Notes under the pieces: model-generated
Database searches by the model: none
What the model was told of the DNA's origin: nothing
What the model saw: only the letters and a program-made list of their open reading frames with translations
Assembly (NCBI GenBank): GCA_024401565.1
Contig: JAKSKU010000006.1
Span: 1 to 64,000, forward strand
From: Paludibacteraceae bacterium
GTDB taxonomy: Bacteria > Bacteroidota > Bacteroidia > Bacteroidales > Paludibacteraceae
Direction of reading: 5' to 3'
DNA length: 64,000 nt
Made by a program: the position numbers and the translations under genes
Shown: positions 1-8,690 of the stretch, piece after piece
Layout of the letters: each line of letters starts with the position of its first letter
Position numbering within the stretch: the first letter of the stretch is position 1

Positions 1-59
1 TCGTTTTTTTGAGTCTTATATAAAAGATTTTAAACTAAATTTAAACAATTTCTAATATT

Positions 60-89
60 GGAGACGGTGCGAGCATCGTCTCCTTTTTT
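60..89 (+). terminator. Rho-independent terminator of a gene left of the window
   Basis: Stem GGAGACG/CGTCTCC with a 10-nt loop is followed by six T. It reads rightward, so it would end a plus-strand transcript that enters from outside the window. Confidence 0.7.
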
Positions 90-106
90 ATACTTGACTA
101 AATGAC

Positions 107-139
107 AAAAAAAGGAGCGGACCATTGAGGCTCGCTCCT
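107..139 (-). terminator. Terminator of the carbonic anhydrase gene
   Basis: On the minus strand AGGAGCG pairs with CGCTCCT and is followed by seven T. It lies just past the stop codon of the carbonic anhydrase gene. Confidence 0.7.
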
Positions 140-166
140 GATTATTTATCTAATAATCGTCAATTA

Positions 167-895
167 TTAATTGAAAACAACGCTACCGTCGTGAACATTG
201 TAGTAAGCACCTACAACCTGAGTCTTACCAGCCTCAACGAACTTCTTAACTAGCTCGCGATCGTTGATTCTCTTAACCTGAGTTGCAGCGTTAAGCTTGA
301 TAGCAGCGTCAAGAGAGTCAGCCTTACCAACATACTCCTTAACATCAGCCTGAATCATAGTAAGCAATTCATCAATCTTGCTCTCGTCGTCAGCCTTAAC
401 CTCACCGATTGCACCTGTCACACCACCACAAGACTCATGCCCAAGGACAACTACAGTCTTAACACCTAGGTGCTCTATAGCGTAGTCAACACTACCCATA
501 ACAGCGTCATTGTTTACATTGTTACCTGCTGTACGGATAACGAAGATGTCACCGATACCCTGGTCGAAGATCAACTCAACTGGGACACGTGAGTCTGAAC
601 AAGCAACTACAGCAGCAAATGGAGCCTGGTGAGGAGCTGTCTCTGCAAGACGCTTGTGATCGTGGTGAGGGAAAACTGGTGTCTCTGCTACGTAGCGAGC
701 GTTACCATCCTTCAAACGAGCGATTGCCTCTGCTGGAGTCTCAACTGTCTTATCCAAAGTAGCCATAACTGAATCGATAGCGGCCTTGCAACAAGTGTTA
801 GCAGCCTCTGCCTCACATTTTACTGCCTCTTTCTTTGAGCAGCTTGCGAACATACCCATAGCAACAACGGCGATAGGCAAGAAAAATTTTTTCAT
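167..895 (-). CDS. Lipoprotein beta-class carbonic anhydrase
   Basis: Beta-carbonic anhydrase (CO2 + H2O to bicarbonate + H+). The 242-residue protein starts with a lipoprotein signal peptide whose lipobox FASC puts the acylated cysteine at residue 19, so it should sit in the periplasm or outer membrane, not the cytosol. The zinc site is complete: C99 and D101-R103 in ACSDSRVPVE, then H153 and C156 in GHESCGG. A Cys/Glu-rich stretch (residues 20-40) links anchor and enzyme. It has its own promoter and terminator and looks monocistronic. Family assignment is firm; export is inferred from the signal peptide. Confidence 0.93.
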   Translation of the reverse strand: MKKFFLPIAVVAMGMFASCSKKEAVKCEAEAANTCCKAAIDSVMATLDKTVETPAEAIARLKDGNARYVAETPVFPHHDHKRLAETAPHQAPFAAVVACSDSRVPVELIFDQGIGDIFVIRTAGNNVNNDAVMGSVDYAIEHLGVKTVVVLGHESCGGVTGAIGEVKADDESKIDELLTMIQADVKEYVGKADSLDAAIKLNAATQVKRINDRELVKKFVEAGKTQVVGAYYNVHDGSVVFN

Positions 896-928
896 TTTAT
901 TTTAATAGTAGTTAATTCAAAAACAGCA

Positions 929-936
929 CAAAATTA
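929..936 (-). promoter_or_regulatory. -7 promoter box for the carbonic anhydrase gene
   Basis: TAATTTTG on the minus strand matches the Bacteroidetes TAnnTTTG box, about 34 nt before the start codon. Confidence 0.55.
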
Positions 937-956
937 ACTCTAAATCGTTTTCGTTG

Positions 957-1631
957 TTATCGACTATAGGTATTTTTTAGGAATATAGTTTTTAGAAGAG
1001 GCAAAACCTCATTTGGAGTATCTACGATGAAGTCGCAGGAGATGTCCTCAAGGTATTTTCTGCCACGAAATCCCCATGCCACACCGATACATTTTAGCCC
1101 GGCATTGTGGGCGGTCTCTAAATCGACATCTGTGTCGCCGATATATATGGAATTGGTGACGTCTGTGCCGAGCTGCGACATACAGTCAAGCACACTGAAT
1201 GGGTCTGGTTTCTTGTGGTCGGACGGTGCCCCTATGGCTATGTCTATATACTGCTTGAAAAACTTTTCATTTAGTTTTTTCACTGCGGGGTCAAGTTTGT
1301 TAGATACAATTGCAGAGTTGAAACCTGCCTCTTTCACCTCTCTCAGCATCTCCATCACACCGTCGTATGTGCGAGTGTTGTCGTACATATGCTCCAAATA
1401 ATGTGTGCGAAAAGTATCAAGCAGCTCTTTGCTTTTTTCTTCTGATAAACCCTTTGGTCCACTCCTACGCATCAGGACTTTTACGCCGTTGCCGATAAAA
1501 TTCATCACTTCTTCTATTGTCCTTTGAGGATAACCATGTTTTTCCAATGCGTAGTTGACACTGTTGCTAAGGTCGTCCAAAGTGTATAGTAGTGTGCCGT
1601 CAAGGTCGAAGATAACTCCCGTCTTATTCAT
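957..1631 (-). CDS. gph: HAD-family phosphatase, phosphoglycolate phosphatase-like
   Basis: Haloacid dehalogenase superfamily hydrolase of 224 residues. Motif I is FDLDGTLL (nucleophile D9, acid/base D11), the helical cap occupies roughly residues 20-90, motif II is the serine in AIVSNK, and the late acidic motif is GDTDVDLETA. Length and layout fit phosphoglycolate phosphatase (Gph), which dephosphorylates 2-phosphoglycolate, but HAD phosphatases vary in substrate so the symbol is tentative. No signal peptide: cytosolic. It has its own -7 box upstream. Confidence 0.8.
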   Translation of the reverse strand: MNKTGVIFDLDGTLLYTLDDLSNSVNYALEKHGYPQRTIEEVMNFIGNGVKVLMRRSGPKGLSEEKSKELLDTFRTHYLEHMYDNTRTYDGVMEMLREVKEAGFNSAIVSNKLDPAVKKLNEKFFKQYIDIAIGAPSDHKKPDPFSVLDCMSQLGTDVTNSIYIGDTDVDLETAHNAGLKCIGVAWGFRGRKYLEDISCDFIVDTPNEVLPLLKTIFLKNTYSR

Positions 1632-1652
1632 ATTTTATCTTTTTATTTGGCC

Positions 1653-1660
1653 CAAAAGTA
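1653..1660 (-). promoter_or_regulatory. -7 promoter box for the HAD phosphatase
   Basis: TACTTTTG on the minus strand fits TAnnTTTG and lies 22 nt before the start codon. Confidence 0.5.
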
Positions 1661-1752
1661 TATAAATTCTTCGTAAAATTGTCTTTTATGGTTGCGATAA
1701 GGAGGTCTTGAATATTTTTTTGTCTGCTATTTAGCTTCTTGCGTTTTTTTTC

Positions 1753-1760
1753 TACCTTTG
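1753..1760 (+). promoter_or_regulatory. -7 promoter box for rfbB
   Basis: TACCTTTG fits TAnnTTTG. It overlaps an in-frame upstream TTG, which rules that codon out as the rfbB start and supports the ATG at 1785. Confidence 0.6.
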
Positions 1761-1784
1761 CAGAAATTTACTAATCCGTATAGT

Positions 1785-2927
1785 ATGAATTTCAAAAGAA
1801 ACATAGTTATCACTGGAGGTGCGGGATTCATTGGCTCGCACGTAGTCCGCTTGTTTGTTAACAAATATCCTGAATACAATATTATCAATCTTGATAAGTT
1901 GACATATGCCGGCAACCTTGAGAATCTTAAGGATATCGAGGGCAAGCCTAATTACAAGTTCGTGAAGATGGATATCTGCGACTTCGACGCATTCTACAAG
2001 CTTATGCAGGATGAGAAGATCGACGGAATTATCCACTTGGCAGCAGAGAGCCACGTCGACAGATCAATCAAAGATCCTTTCACTTTCGCTAAGACAAACG
2101 TGATGGGTACTCTTTCATTGCTTCAGGCTGCGAAACTTTATTGGGAGTCGCTTCCAGAGAAGTACGAAGGCAAGCGTTTCTACCATATCTCTACTGATGA
2201 GGTTTACGGAGCATTGGAGATGACAAATCCAGAGGGTGTTGAGCCTCCATTCACGACTAAGGCTTCCTCTGGCAAGCACCATGAGGCTTATGGCAAGGAT
2301 TTCTTCTTGGAGACAACTAAGTACAATCCTCACTCACCATACTCTGCGTCAAAGGCTTCGTCTGACCACTTCGTAAGAGCATTCCACGATACTTACGGCA
2401 TGCCAACTATCGTGACAAACTGCTCCAACAACTACGGTCCATACCAGTTCCCTGAGAAGTTGATTCCTCTATTCATCAACAATATCCGCCACCGCAAGCC
2501 ATTGCCAGTATACGGTAAGGGTGAGAACGTGCGCGACTGGCTTTACGTTGTAGACCATGCACGTGCAATCGACGTAATCTTCCACAACGGTAAGATTGCT
2601 GAGACTTACAACATCGGTGGATTCAACGAGTGGAAGAACATCGACATCATCAAGGTTGTCATCAACACTGTCGATCGTCTTCTTGGCAGAAAAGAGGGTG
2701 AGGATATGGATCTTATCACTTACGTTACAGACCGTCTTGGCCACGATGCTCGTTACGCTATCGACTCACGCAAACTTCAGGCTGAACTTGGTTGGGAGCC
2801 AAGCCTACAGTTCGAGGAAGGTATCGAGAAGACCGTTAAGTGGTATCTTGAGAATCAGGAGTGGATGGACAAGATCACTTCTGGTGAGTACGAGAAGTAC
2901 TATGAGAACATGTACTCAGGCAGATAA
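1785..2927 (+). CDS. rfbB: dTDP-glucose 4,6-dehydratase
   Basis: Converts dTDP-D-glucose to dTDP-4-keto-6-deoxy-D-glucose, the second step of dTDP-rhamnose synthesis for surface glycans; cytosolic, NAD-dependent extended short-chain dehydrogenase. The NAD-binding motif TGGAGFIGSH is at residues 10-19; STDEVYG and the catalytic YSASK motif follow. At 380 residues it is slightly longer than classical RmlB, as common in Bacteroidetes. The ATG at 1785 is chosen because the upstream TTG falls inside the promoter box. No rmlA, rmlC or rmlD is adjacent, so the rest of the pathway must be elsewhere. Confidence 0.93.
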   Translation: MNFKRNIVITGGAGFIGSHVVRLFVNKYPEYNIINLDKLTYAGNLENLKDIEGKPNYKFVKMDICDFDAFYKLMQDEKIDGIIHLAAESHVDRSIKDPFTFAKTNVMGTLSLLQAAKLYWESLPEKYEGKRFYHISTDEVYGALEMTNPEGVEPPFTTKASSGKHHEAYGKDFFLETTKYNPHSPYSASKASSDHFVRAFHDTYGMPTIVTNCSNNYGPYQFPEKLIPLFINNIRHRKPLPVYGKGENVRDWLYVVDHARAIDVIFHNGKIAETYNIGGFNEWKNIDIIKVVINTVDRLLGRKEGEDMDLITYVTDRLGHDARYAIDSRKLQAELGWEPSLQFEEGIEKTVKWYLENQEWMDKITSGEYEKYYENMYSGR

Positions 2928-2954
2928 TAACTTTATTATTTAGCGATAATTTAT

Positions 2955-2983
2955 GTAGAGACGTGGCACTGCTACGTCTCTAC
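2955..2983. repeat. GTAGAGACG palindromic repeat, copy 1
   Basis: GTAGAGACGT and ACGTCTCTAC form a perfect 10-bp inverted repeat around a 9-nt centre, between rfbB and the next gene. Related copies are at 11374, 20301, 22455, 33361 and 54704. Confidence 0.7.
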
Positions 2984-2991
2984 TATTGTAT

Positions 2992-3720
2992 ATGGGAGCA
3001 AGAGATAGGATAAAGAAGTTGGTGCAGAGCATGACTGCGGTATGGGACAGTGTGTTGTTGACTGGCCTACGTTTGCCGTTTGCTGTAGTCGACAGAGATT
3101 CCTATCTAAAACGCATTTTTAAGCGCCGTTTTGACAATTGCTCTCCAATAGACGTATTGCATAAGGGCGACGTGAAAAAAGCCTCAAACAGAGCCGTTAT
3201 TGCCCATTGCATATTCGTCTCCGCATTTTCATTCCTTCTCGCTATTCCACAGACAGGTTGGCCTATGTACACCGCCTGCGTGGTGGATTTTCTGCAGTTT
3301 CAGCTGGTGGTGTTCGTACTGACGCAGAAACTTGTGTTCATGTACGGCAATCCGAAAAGTGAGGAGCATACGGACAAAAAGATAGAAGGCGACACGTTGA
3401 TAACGCTTGGCAACGAAGCCAAACATGACCAGATAATAAAACGAACGATGACGTCTCTGTTGGGCATGGCAGTGTCGACATTCATCAAAAGAATGGCACA
3501 AAAACTCATTGTCAGGCTCTTCCTTCTCAACGTGTTCAAGCAGGTGTCAAAGATCTTAGGACTAACAATCTCTAAAGAGGCTTTCGACGCGGGGCTTGAC
3601 GTCGCCGTCGCCATCACTTGCGCTATAGTATGTGCCGTCGTCTCATATCTGCTCTTTTATCCTATGATGAAAAGATTGCAGAGAGGATTATACAGAGAGT
3701 CGTTAAAAAACAACCAATAA
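2992..3720 (+). CDS. Predicted membrane protein of unknown function
   Basis: Not recognised. The 242-residue protein has a basic N-terminal region (about 65 residues), two adjacent hydrophobic segments (roughly residues 67-115), a charged polar middle, and further hydrophobic segments including one near the C-terminus (LDVAVAITCAIVCAVV). There is no signal peptide, so it is probably a multi-pass inner-membrane protein. The ATG at 2992 is preferred over an in-frame TTG six bases upstream. A palindromic repeat lies just before it and a strong hairpin terminator after it, so it may be transcribed alone or from the rfbB promoter. Confidence 0.6.
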   Translation: MGARDRIKKLVQSMTAVWDSVLLTGLRLPFAVVDRDSYLKRIFKRRFDNCSPIDVLHKGDVKKASNRAVIAHCIFVSAFSFLLAIPQTGWPMYTACVVDFLQFQLVVFVLTQKLVFMYGNPKSEEHTDKKIEGDTLITLGNEAKHDQIIKRTMTSLLGMAVSTFIKRMAQKLIVRLFLLNVFKQVSKILGLTISKEAFDAGLDVAVAITCAIVCAVVSYLLFYPMMKRLQRGLYRESLKNNQ

Positions 3721-3749
3721 CACACAGGCTTTCTTATATAATAAAAAAC

Positions 3750-3784
3750 GCCCCTGACTTACATAAGTCAGAGGCTTTTGTTTT
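3750..3784. terminator. Bidirectional terminator between convergent genes
   Basis: GCCCCTGACTT pairs with AAGTCAGAGGC; T-rich tails follow on both strands (TTTTGTTTT rightward, GTTTTTTATT leftward). It serves the membrane protein on the plus strand and the FISUMP protein on the minus strand. Confidence 0.75.
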
Positions 3785-3798
3785 ATTCGATTATGACG

Positions 3799-4593
3799 TC
3801 ATTTAGCAGCCACCACAGCACGCACTGCACGTCCTACATAGCGGCTACCATAACCAAATGATTTTGTTGCGCCTTTCTCTAGTCCAAAGAACCATGCACA
3901 ATCAGATTTTCTTTTGTCAAGCGAAGAAGACCAATAGTCGCCGCGATTTTCTGTAAGCATAAGTTTTGGATCTTTCTTACCGACGAATGGGAAGAAAATA
4001 GTACGACCATTGTATATTGATACGCCTACATGACCACCAACACCAGTTCCGTTGAAATCATCTACGACACTCCATTGGCATCCGTCTACAAGTTCTTGAT
4101 GCTCTTCCACAGTCGGCATTCTCCATCCATTACCCCAATTGGCAGTTGCCGCATCATCTTCTTTCTCCAAGATTGTCTTAAAATCAATGATCCCCCATTC
4201 TTCATCTACACAATATTTTGTGTGTGAGTAGACAGATCCATCAGCCAACAAATAATTGGATTTGGTGAATTCGTCTCTTGCTACAGTCTCACCCCAAGCA
4301 AAATACGAACCGAATTCAACAGGCATTTCTGAACCTACATTATACGTCGCCCATAAAGTTCCACTTTCTAAGCCAAGGTCTACATAGGTATTGCCATTTA
4401 CCTTACCGTTCACACTCACTCCCTGTAGGACAGAATCTGGCACAGTGATGACTTCGAAATATACCTGAGACAGGCTATCTACATTATATTTCACGATGCT
4501 GCCGTCCAATTTCTCTACAATCATATTTACTTCTGCATTTGTCGCAAGTGCAACAGAAGCCATTGTCAGAGAAGAAAAAATCAATTTTTTCAT
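3799..4593 (-). CDS. Secreted FISUMP-domain protein
   Basis: The 264-residue protein has a signal peptide (MKKLIFSSLTMASVALATNA) and then a domain with the hallmarks of FISUMP proteins (Fibrobacter succinogenes major paralogous domain): YVDLGLESGTLWATYNVG near residue 73, GSYFAWGET, WRMPTVEEHQELVDGC, YWSSS and a terminal GRAVRAV motif. Such proteins are abundant surface or secreted proteins of Bacteroidetes and Fibrobacteres with no established activity. No lipobox and no obvious T9SS sorting domain. Probably transcribed alone. Confidence 0.75.
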   Translation of the reverse strand: MKKLIFSSLTMASVALATNAEVNMIVEKLDGSIVKYNVDSLSQVYFEVITVPDSVLQGVSVNGKVNGNTYVDLGLESGTLWATYNVGSEMPVEFGSYFAWGETVARDEFTKSNYLLADGSVYSHTKYCVDEEWGIIDFKTILEKEDDAATANWGNGWRMPTVEEHQELVDGCQWSVVDDFNGTGVGGHVGVSIYNGRTIFFPFVGKKDPKLMLTENRGDYWSSSLDKRKSDCAWFFGLEKGATKSFGYGSRYVGRAVRAVVAAK

Positions 4594-4757
4594 ATATATT
4601 ACTTTACGATTATTTTAACTCCGTGTGCCAACAGCACTAAATCCATTTTTTTTTCACTCCACGTAACATCGATATCAGATTCAGACACCGCCACACTTAT
4701 TTCCTCAGAGTCGCCAGGACATCAGTCAAAATAAAAGTCTGTCTATTTGATAAGTTG

Positions 4758-5381
4758 CTATCGTCTAGAATTAATTTCAATAGAGTCTTTCATTAGTATA
4801 GCCATGTCAATGACATCTTCCATTAGCTTCTCGTAGCCCGGTATTGTGATTGGTGACGGGTCTAGTTTTTTCTCGGTTTCTGCTAATTGGATGACGGTGC
4901 CGTCTGGGTTTGCCCACATGTAGTACATGCCTGGAGCCATAAGTCCTGCGTCATTTAGGTATCGGAATCTGTATGTGTATTTTATCGCGCATACACGATA
5001 CTTGCTAGCTGTTTGCAGCTTTCTTTCCAGAAAAGATATTAATGAGCTGTCTGTCCTGATGTCGATAAAGTATTGGTCTATTCTTTTCAGCTCCTCTGTT
5101 GCGTCTTTTTTGTTTTCTCCAATCGCCAATGCCTCGTCGATTAATGCCAGAGTCATTTCCTGCATACGCTCGTGCTCTATGATTGCATTGTTGATGTTGT
5201 CATACTCTGTTAATGTGTCGATGGCTTCAATGGAAATGAGCTTATAACTATCAGGGTCTTTGAGTGATGGCCTGAGTCTTTTAAAGGCGTTGGCCTCCAA
5301 GGTTGTCTCTGAACAACCTGTGAGGATAACAACCGTGATTAACAAAAATATGTATCTAAATATAAAGTGAAAGAATTTCAT
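4758..5381 (-). CDS. Lipoprotein of unknown function
   Basis: A 207-residue protein with a long hydrophobic signal ending in the lipobox LTGC. The mature part is helical and charged (many E, K, D) with no family I recognise. The start at 5381 is chosen because the 13 codons upstream in frame overlap a TAATTTTG promoter box. Probably periplasmic-facing and monocistronic. Confidence 0.65.
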   Translation of the reverse strand: MKFFHFIFRYIFLLITVVILTGCSETTLEANAFKRLRPSLKDPDSYKLISIEAIDTLTEYDNINNAIIEHERMQEMTLALIDEALAIGENKKDATEELKRIDQYFIDIRTDSSLISFLERKLQTASKYRVCAIKYTYRFRYLNDAGLMAPGMYYMWANPDGTVIQLAETEKKLDPSPITIPGYEKLMEDVIDMAILMKDSIEINSRR

Positions 5382-5417
5382 TTTTACTGCACCAATTATG
5401 CCTGCTCGAAAACATTG

Positions 5418-5425
5418 CAAAATTA
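5418..5425 (-). promoter_or_regulatory. -7 promoter box for the lipoprotein gene at 4758-5381
   Basis: TAATTTTG on the minus strand, 36 nt before the chosen ATG; it lies inside the longer open frame and so decides the start. Confidence 0.55.
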
Positions 5426-5566
5426 CTCTTTTTATTCTCTTGGGTCAATAACGATTAATATTAAAAAATGCTAAATATTTATGGTTTGACGGAGGTTTGT
5501 GTTAATGAATGTTAATAAGAAGAGCATAGACTCTTGTCTTGAGTTGGCGTCTTATTCTTTAGCTGT

Positions 5567-5574
5567 TAATTTTG
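5567..5574 (+). promoter_or_regulatory. -7 promoter box for the WG-repeat gene
   Basis: TAATTTTG fits TAnnTTTG; the implied 5' untranslated region is about 65 nt. Confidence 0.5.
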
Positions 5575-5646
5575 CAAGGAAATTATATAGCAGTTGTCTG
5601 ACTCGTATATATAATTGCCTTTTGAAATTATTTAAGTATTGTTTTG

Positions 5647-7245
5647 ATGAAGAATAAAATTCTATTGGTATTGGCATTATGCCTAGGTTTCTTTTGTCTG
5701 ATTTGTTTGAAAAAGAACTCGTCGTTAAAAGATATAAACCGATTAAACGAATCCATCAAGGATTATGATTTTGTTGGGCCGTTTGGTGAAGGGTTGGCAA
5801 TGGTAGGCAAGGACGGAAAAGCTGGTTTTGTTAACAAGCGTGGAGAACTTGTGATACCGATGAAGTTAGATTTCGATGGAGGATACCCCATTTATTATCC
5901 CAGTTCTGTATTTATAAATGGAATATATACGAAAGATAATTTAGGTGTTATAAACACAAAAGGAGACTTAATTGTACCTCAAGAGAAGGATCTTTCTTAT
6001 CGTCATTTTGACGATGGACTCTCTGTCGTTTATTTTGAGCGTGATGACGTTAGCTTTTTTAAAGTCATTAAGGATGGAGAGGTAGTGTCCGAGGGAAAAG
6101 GAACATTTGTTTTTTCTTCAAACACTTTGTTGACTGATGATAACGGTAAATATATCAGTACCGAAGATCTTAAATCTATGGGGTATTCGAATTTTGAAAT
6201 GTATCCAGAGAGTGTATATTTCCCTCTGATGGATGTGTCTGGTGATCCTAGTGATAGAGTTGGATACATATTGTTTAAAGATGGCAAGTATGGAGTTGTT
6301 GACAACCATGGCAAAACAATTTTCCCATTTATACACGATAACAATAAGATTTTTTATTGGAACGGTTTCTTCTTCGTGGCGGTGGGAAAGAATGTGATTG
6401 GTGAACTTGGCTGTAAGTTCTATTCTTATTGGATAGATGTGTATAAGAATGGAGAAAAGATTATAGGAAAAGTTAACTTGTCGTTAGAGAAAGGTCACAA
6501 TTTCATATATGTTCACGGTATAAGAGGGTATGGGGATAAAGATGTAGCAGAAACATATAAGGAAAATATTGGTATAGATATGCCGATGGACCTTACTAAA
6601 TCATTCATGTTAGATAGTGAAGGAAAAATAATAAATAGAGCACCTTATGGAAAGAACTATCTTAGATTTGTTGAAAATGTCGATGCCGATTATTTATGGT
6701 GTTTGGAGGACGAGTCGGGAACGCCTGTTCTGGATATGAAGTTTACAATTAAATATATATGTGATGATTATTATTGTATTTGGTTTAATGACAAATATAT
6801 GTTGTTGAATGAAAAGGGCGACACAATAGATATCTCTTATCCGAAGGTTTTTGATGAAAAATTCTTGAAGAATGGTCTGTTGTCTTTCGAGGATGAAAAG
6901 AAAAATTGGTTTGAACCTCTTTATGGCTATTACGATTATTTTTTTAAAAACATGTCGAATGAAGATCATATTCTAAATATCAGCTTTTATAAGAGATTTA
7001 TGAAAAAGGGAAAGCGTACAATTTATGAGAGTACCGCTGATTCTAAATCTATGAAACGAAAGGAACTGAATTTCGAGAAAGACGTGTATGGTTTATACAA
7101 TAGAGATCATGAGCAAGTTTTACCTTATAAATTTGATGAAATCGGATATTTCTCGGAAGGTCTTATACATGTAAAATATAATGGCCGTTGGTACTATACT
7201 AATGAGAAGGGAGAGGGCTTACCTGCGGAGGCTATGATGGAATAA
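5647..7245 (+). CDS. WG-repeat protein, membrane-anchored
   Basis: A 532-residue protein with an N-terminal hydrophobic segment (signal anchor, LLVLALCLGFFCLIC) and repeated WG-type modules: pairs such as FGEGLAMV-GKDGKAGFVNKRGELVIP near residues 42-70, GKYGVVDNHGKTIFPF in the middle and FSEGLIHVKYNGRWYYTNEKG at the end. WG repeats are a widespread beta-rich repeat without a defined activity. The cysteine in FFCLIC could act as a lipobox, but the context is weak. Start is the ATG at 5647; a TTG directly before it is less likely. Confidence 0.75.
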   Translation: MKNKILLVLALCLGFFCLICLKKNSSLKDINRLNESIKDYDFVGPFGEGLAMVGKDGKAGFVNKRGELVIPMKLDFDGGYPIYYPSSVFINGIYTKDNLGVINTKGDLIVPQEKDLSYRHFDDGLSVVYFERDDVSFFKVIKDGEVVSEGKGTFVFSSNTLLTDDNGKYISTEDLKSMGYSNFEMYPESVYFPLMDVSGDPSDRVGYILFKDGKYGVVDNHGKTIFPFIHDNNKIFYWNGFFFVAVGKNVIGELGCKFYSYWIDVYKNGEKIIGKVNLSLEKGHNFIYVHGIRGYGDKDVAETYKENIGIDMPMDLTKSFMLDSEGKIINRAPYGKNYLRFVENVDADYLWCLEDESGTPVLDMKFTIKYICDDYYCIWFNDKYMLLNEKGDTIDISYPKVFDEKFLKNGLLSFEDEKKNWFEPLYGYYDYFFKNMSNEDHILNISFYKRFMKKGKRTIYESTADSKSMKRKELNFEKDVYGLYNRDHEQVLPYKFDEIGYFSEGLIHVKYNGRWYYTNEKGEGLPAEAMME

Positions 7246-7322
7246 GGTCTATAAGCTTTACTTCTTTATTTATAAACTCGAAATGAGAGATTTATATAAT
7301 CTGCTTGATTTTTGATAAATTT

Positions 7323-7357
7323 TATGCAATTTCGGAGTTGTATTCCGAAATTACATA
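7323..7357. repeat. 35-nt hairpin repeat, copy 1
   Basis: TATGCAATTTCGGA and TCCGAAATTACATA flank the loop GTTGTAT. It matches the copy at 7468-7502, with a compensatory C-G to T-A change in the stem and one C/A mismatch here. Confidence 0.7.
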
Positions 7358-7374
7358 GAATTGAGATTAAAATA

Positions 7375-7410
7375 AAACGGCTGTGCTTCATTCGTGAAAC
7401 ACAGCCGTTT
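7375..7410. terminator. 36-nt hairpin, probable terminator, copy 1
   Basis: AAACGGCTGTG and CACAGCCGTTT pair with TTCA/TGAA closing the loop. It is identical to 8691-8726 except for the 4-nt loop, so the two copies bracket the ATPase gene. Here it may end the WG-repeat transcript. Confidence 0.65.
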
Positions 7411-7467
7411 AATATATTTATTGGAAGTTAAGATGTTTATACCATCTCTTGTGATTTGATGAAAATT

Positions 7468-7502
7468 TATGTAATTTTGGAGTTGTATTCCAAAATTACA
7501 TA
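7468..7502. repeat. 35-nt hairpin repeat, copy 2, containing a promoter box
   Basis: Perfect 14-bp arms TATGTAATTTTGGA/TCCAAAATTACATA around GTTGTAT. The left arm contains TAATTTTG (7472-7479), a TAnnTTTG box in the right place to start the ATPase transcript, with TTTG at 7455-7458 as a possible -33 element. Confidence 0.7.
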
Positions 7503-7507
7503 AATTT

Positions 7508-8668
7508 ATGCAGATGGAAACTTATTTACATAGAGATATAGAACGAGTCATTAAAGAAGCTTTTCAATATTTTCCAGTCATATCGGTGACAGGACCGCGT
7601 CAATCTGGCAAAAGTACATTGCTAAAACATCTGTTCCCGGATTTCCACATGTATAGCATGAAAGATTTGAACGTCAGAGGTTTTGCTATGAATGATCCTA
7701 TAGCTTTCCTAAACCAAAATGGAGATGATGGTTTGTTTATCGACGAAATACAGAAAGCACCACAGTTGTTGGAGTACATACAGGGAATTGTAGATAATAA
7801 TCCACAACGAAAGTTCTTATTGACGGGCAGTTCCAACTTCGAGATGTTGCATGGATTGACGGAGTCTCTTCCTGGTAGAGCTGGGGTATTTGAACTTTAT
7901 CCTATGACAATAAGTGAAGGATGCCGAAATCAACAATCTCTTGATAATATACTTTTTGATGGCTTTTATCCTGCTATTTGTACGGGGAAAAATATTGCCA
8001 AGTTTTTTTATCCTTCTTATGTCAAAACTTATATTGAGAGGGATGTGCGTGATTTGTTGAAGGTGAAAGATCAGTATCAGTTTATGAAATTCATGAAGTT
8101 GTGTGCTGCTCGAGTGGGCTCTATATTCAGGGCTTCGGAGATAGCCAACGAGGTAGGTGTGGATTCCAAAACAATCACACAATGGCTTTCAGTTTTGCAG
8201 GCCTCGTATATAGTTACTCTGCTTCCTCCTTATTACGAGAATGTTTCCAAGCGGTTGGTAAAATCTCCAAAATTTTATTTCAATGACACTGGTCTAGCGT
8301 GCTATTTGCTTGATATAGAATCTCCACAACAACTTGCTCGTGATAAGATGCGTGGTGCCATATTTGAGAATATGATTGTGATGGAAATCATAAAATATCG
8401 TCGTAATCAAGGTCGAGATGGTGGCGTATACTTCTATAGAGATTCTAATCAGAATGAGGTGGACATACTATTAAAAGAGGAAGGTGAAATTACAGCGATA
8501 GAGGTGAAATCTTCACAAACTTATAATTCTAAGTTTGAGGATACTTTGAAGAAAGTGGATGGATGGGTGAAAGAACCTGTTAAAAGAAAGGTAGTCGTAT
8601 ATGCTGGTGAGTTTGAGAATTCTTTAGGTGCTATTGAAGTGATAAATTATAAATCAATGTCATTTTAA
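7508..8668 (+). CDS. AAA ATPase with DUF4143 (nuclease-fold) C-terminus, copy 1
   Basis: A 386-residue protein of the AAA_14/DUF4143 family. Walker A is GPRQSGKST (about residues 29-37), Walker B GLFIDEIQKAP, followed by LTGSSNFEML (sensor-like). The C-terminal half has NEVDILL followed by AIEVKSS, the D-x(n)-ExK pattern of PD-(D/E)XK nuclease folds. Cytosolic. Biological role of this family is not established. Start is 7508 or the ATG two codons later. It stands alone between matching hairpin repeats and is not part of an operon; its promoter box lies inside a palindrome. Confidence 0.88.
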   Translation: MQMETYLHRDIERVIKEAFQYFPVISVTGPRQSGKSTLLKHLFPDFHMYSMKDLNVRGFAMNDPIAFLNQNGDDGLFIDEIQKAPQLLEYIQGIVDNNPQRKFLLTGSSNFEMLHGLTESLPGRAGVFELYPMTISEGCRNQQSLDNILFDGFYPAICTGKNIAKFFYPSYVKTYIERDVRDLLKVKDQYQFMKFMKLCAARVGSIFRASEIANEVGVDSKTITQWLSVLQASYIVTLLPPYYENVSKRLVKSPKFYFNDTGLACYLLDIESPQQLARDKMRGAIFENMIVMEIIKYRRNQGRDGGVYFYRDSNQNEVDILLKEEGEITAIEVKSSQTYNSKFEDTLKKVDGWVKEPVKRKVVVYAGEFENSLGAIEVINYKSMSF

Positions 8669-8690
8669 TTTTGTCGCTTGAATTACAAAC

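Noticed and set aside
1027..1401. 124-codon plus-strand frame
   Set aside because: Lies opposite the well-supported HAD phosphatase gene; shadow frame.
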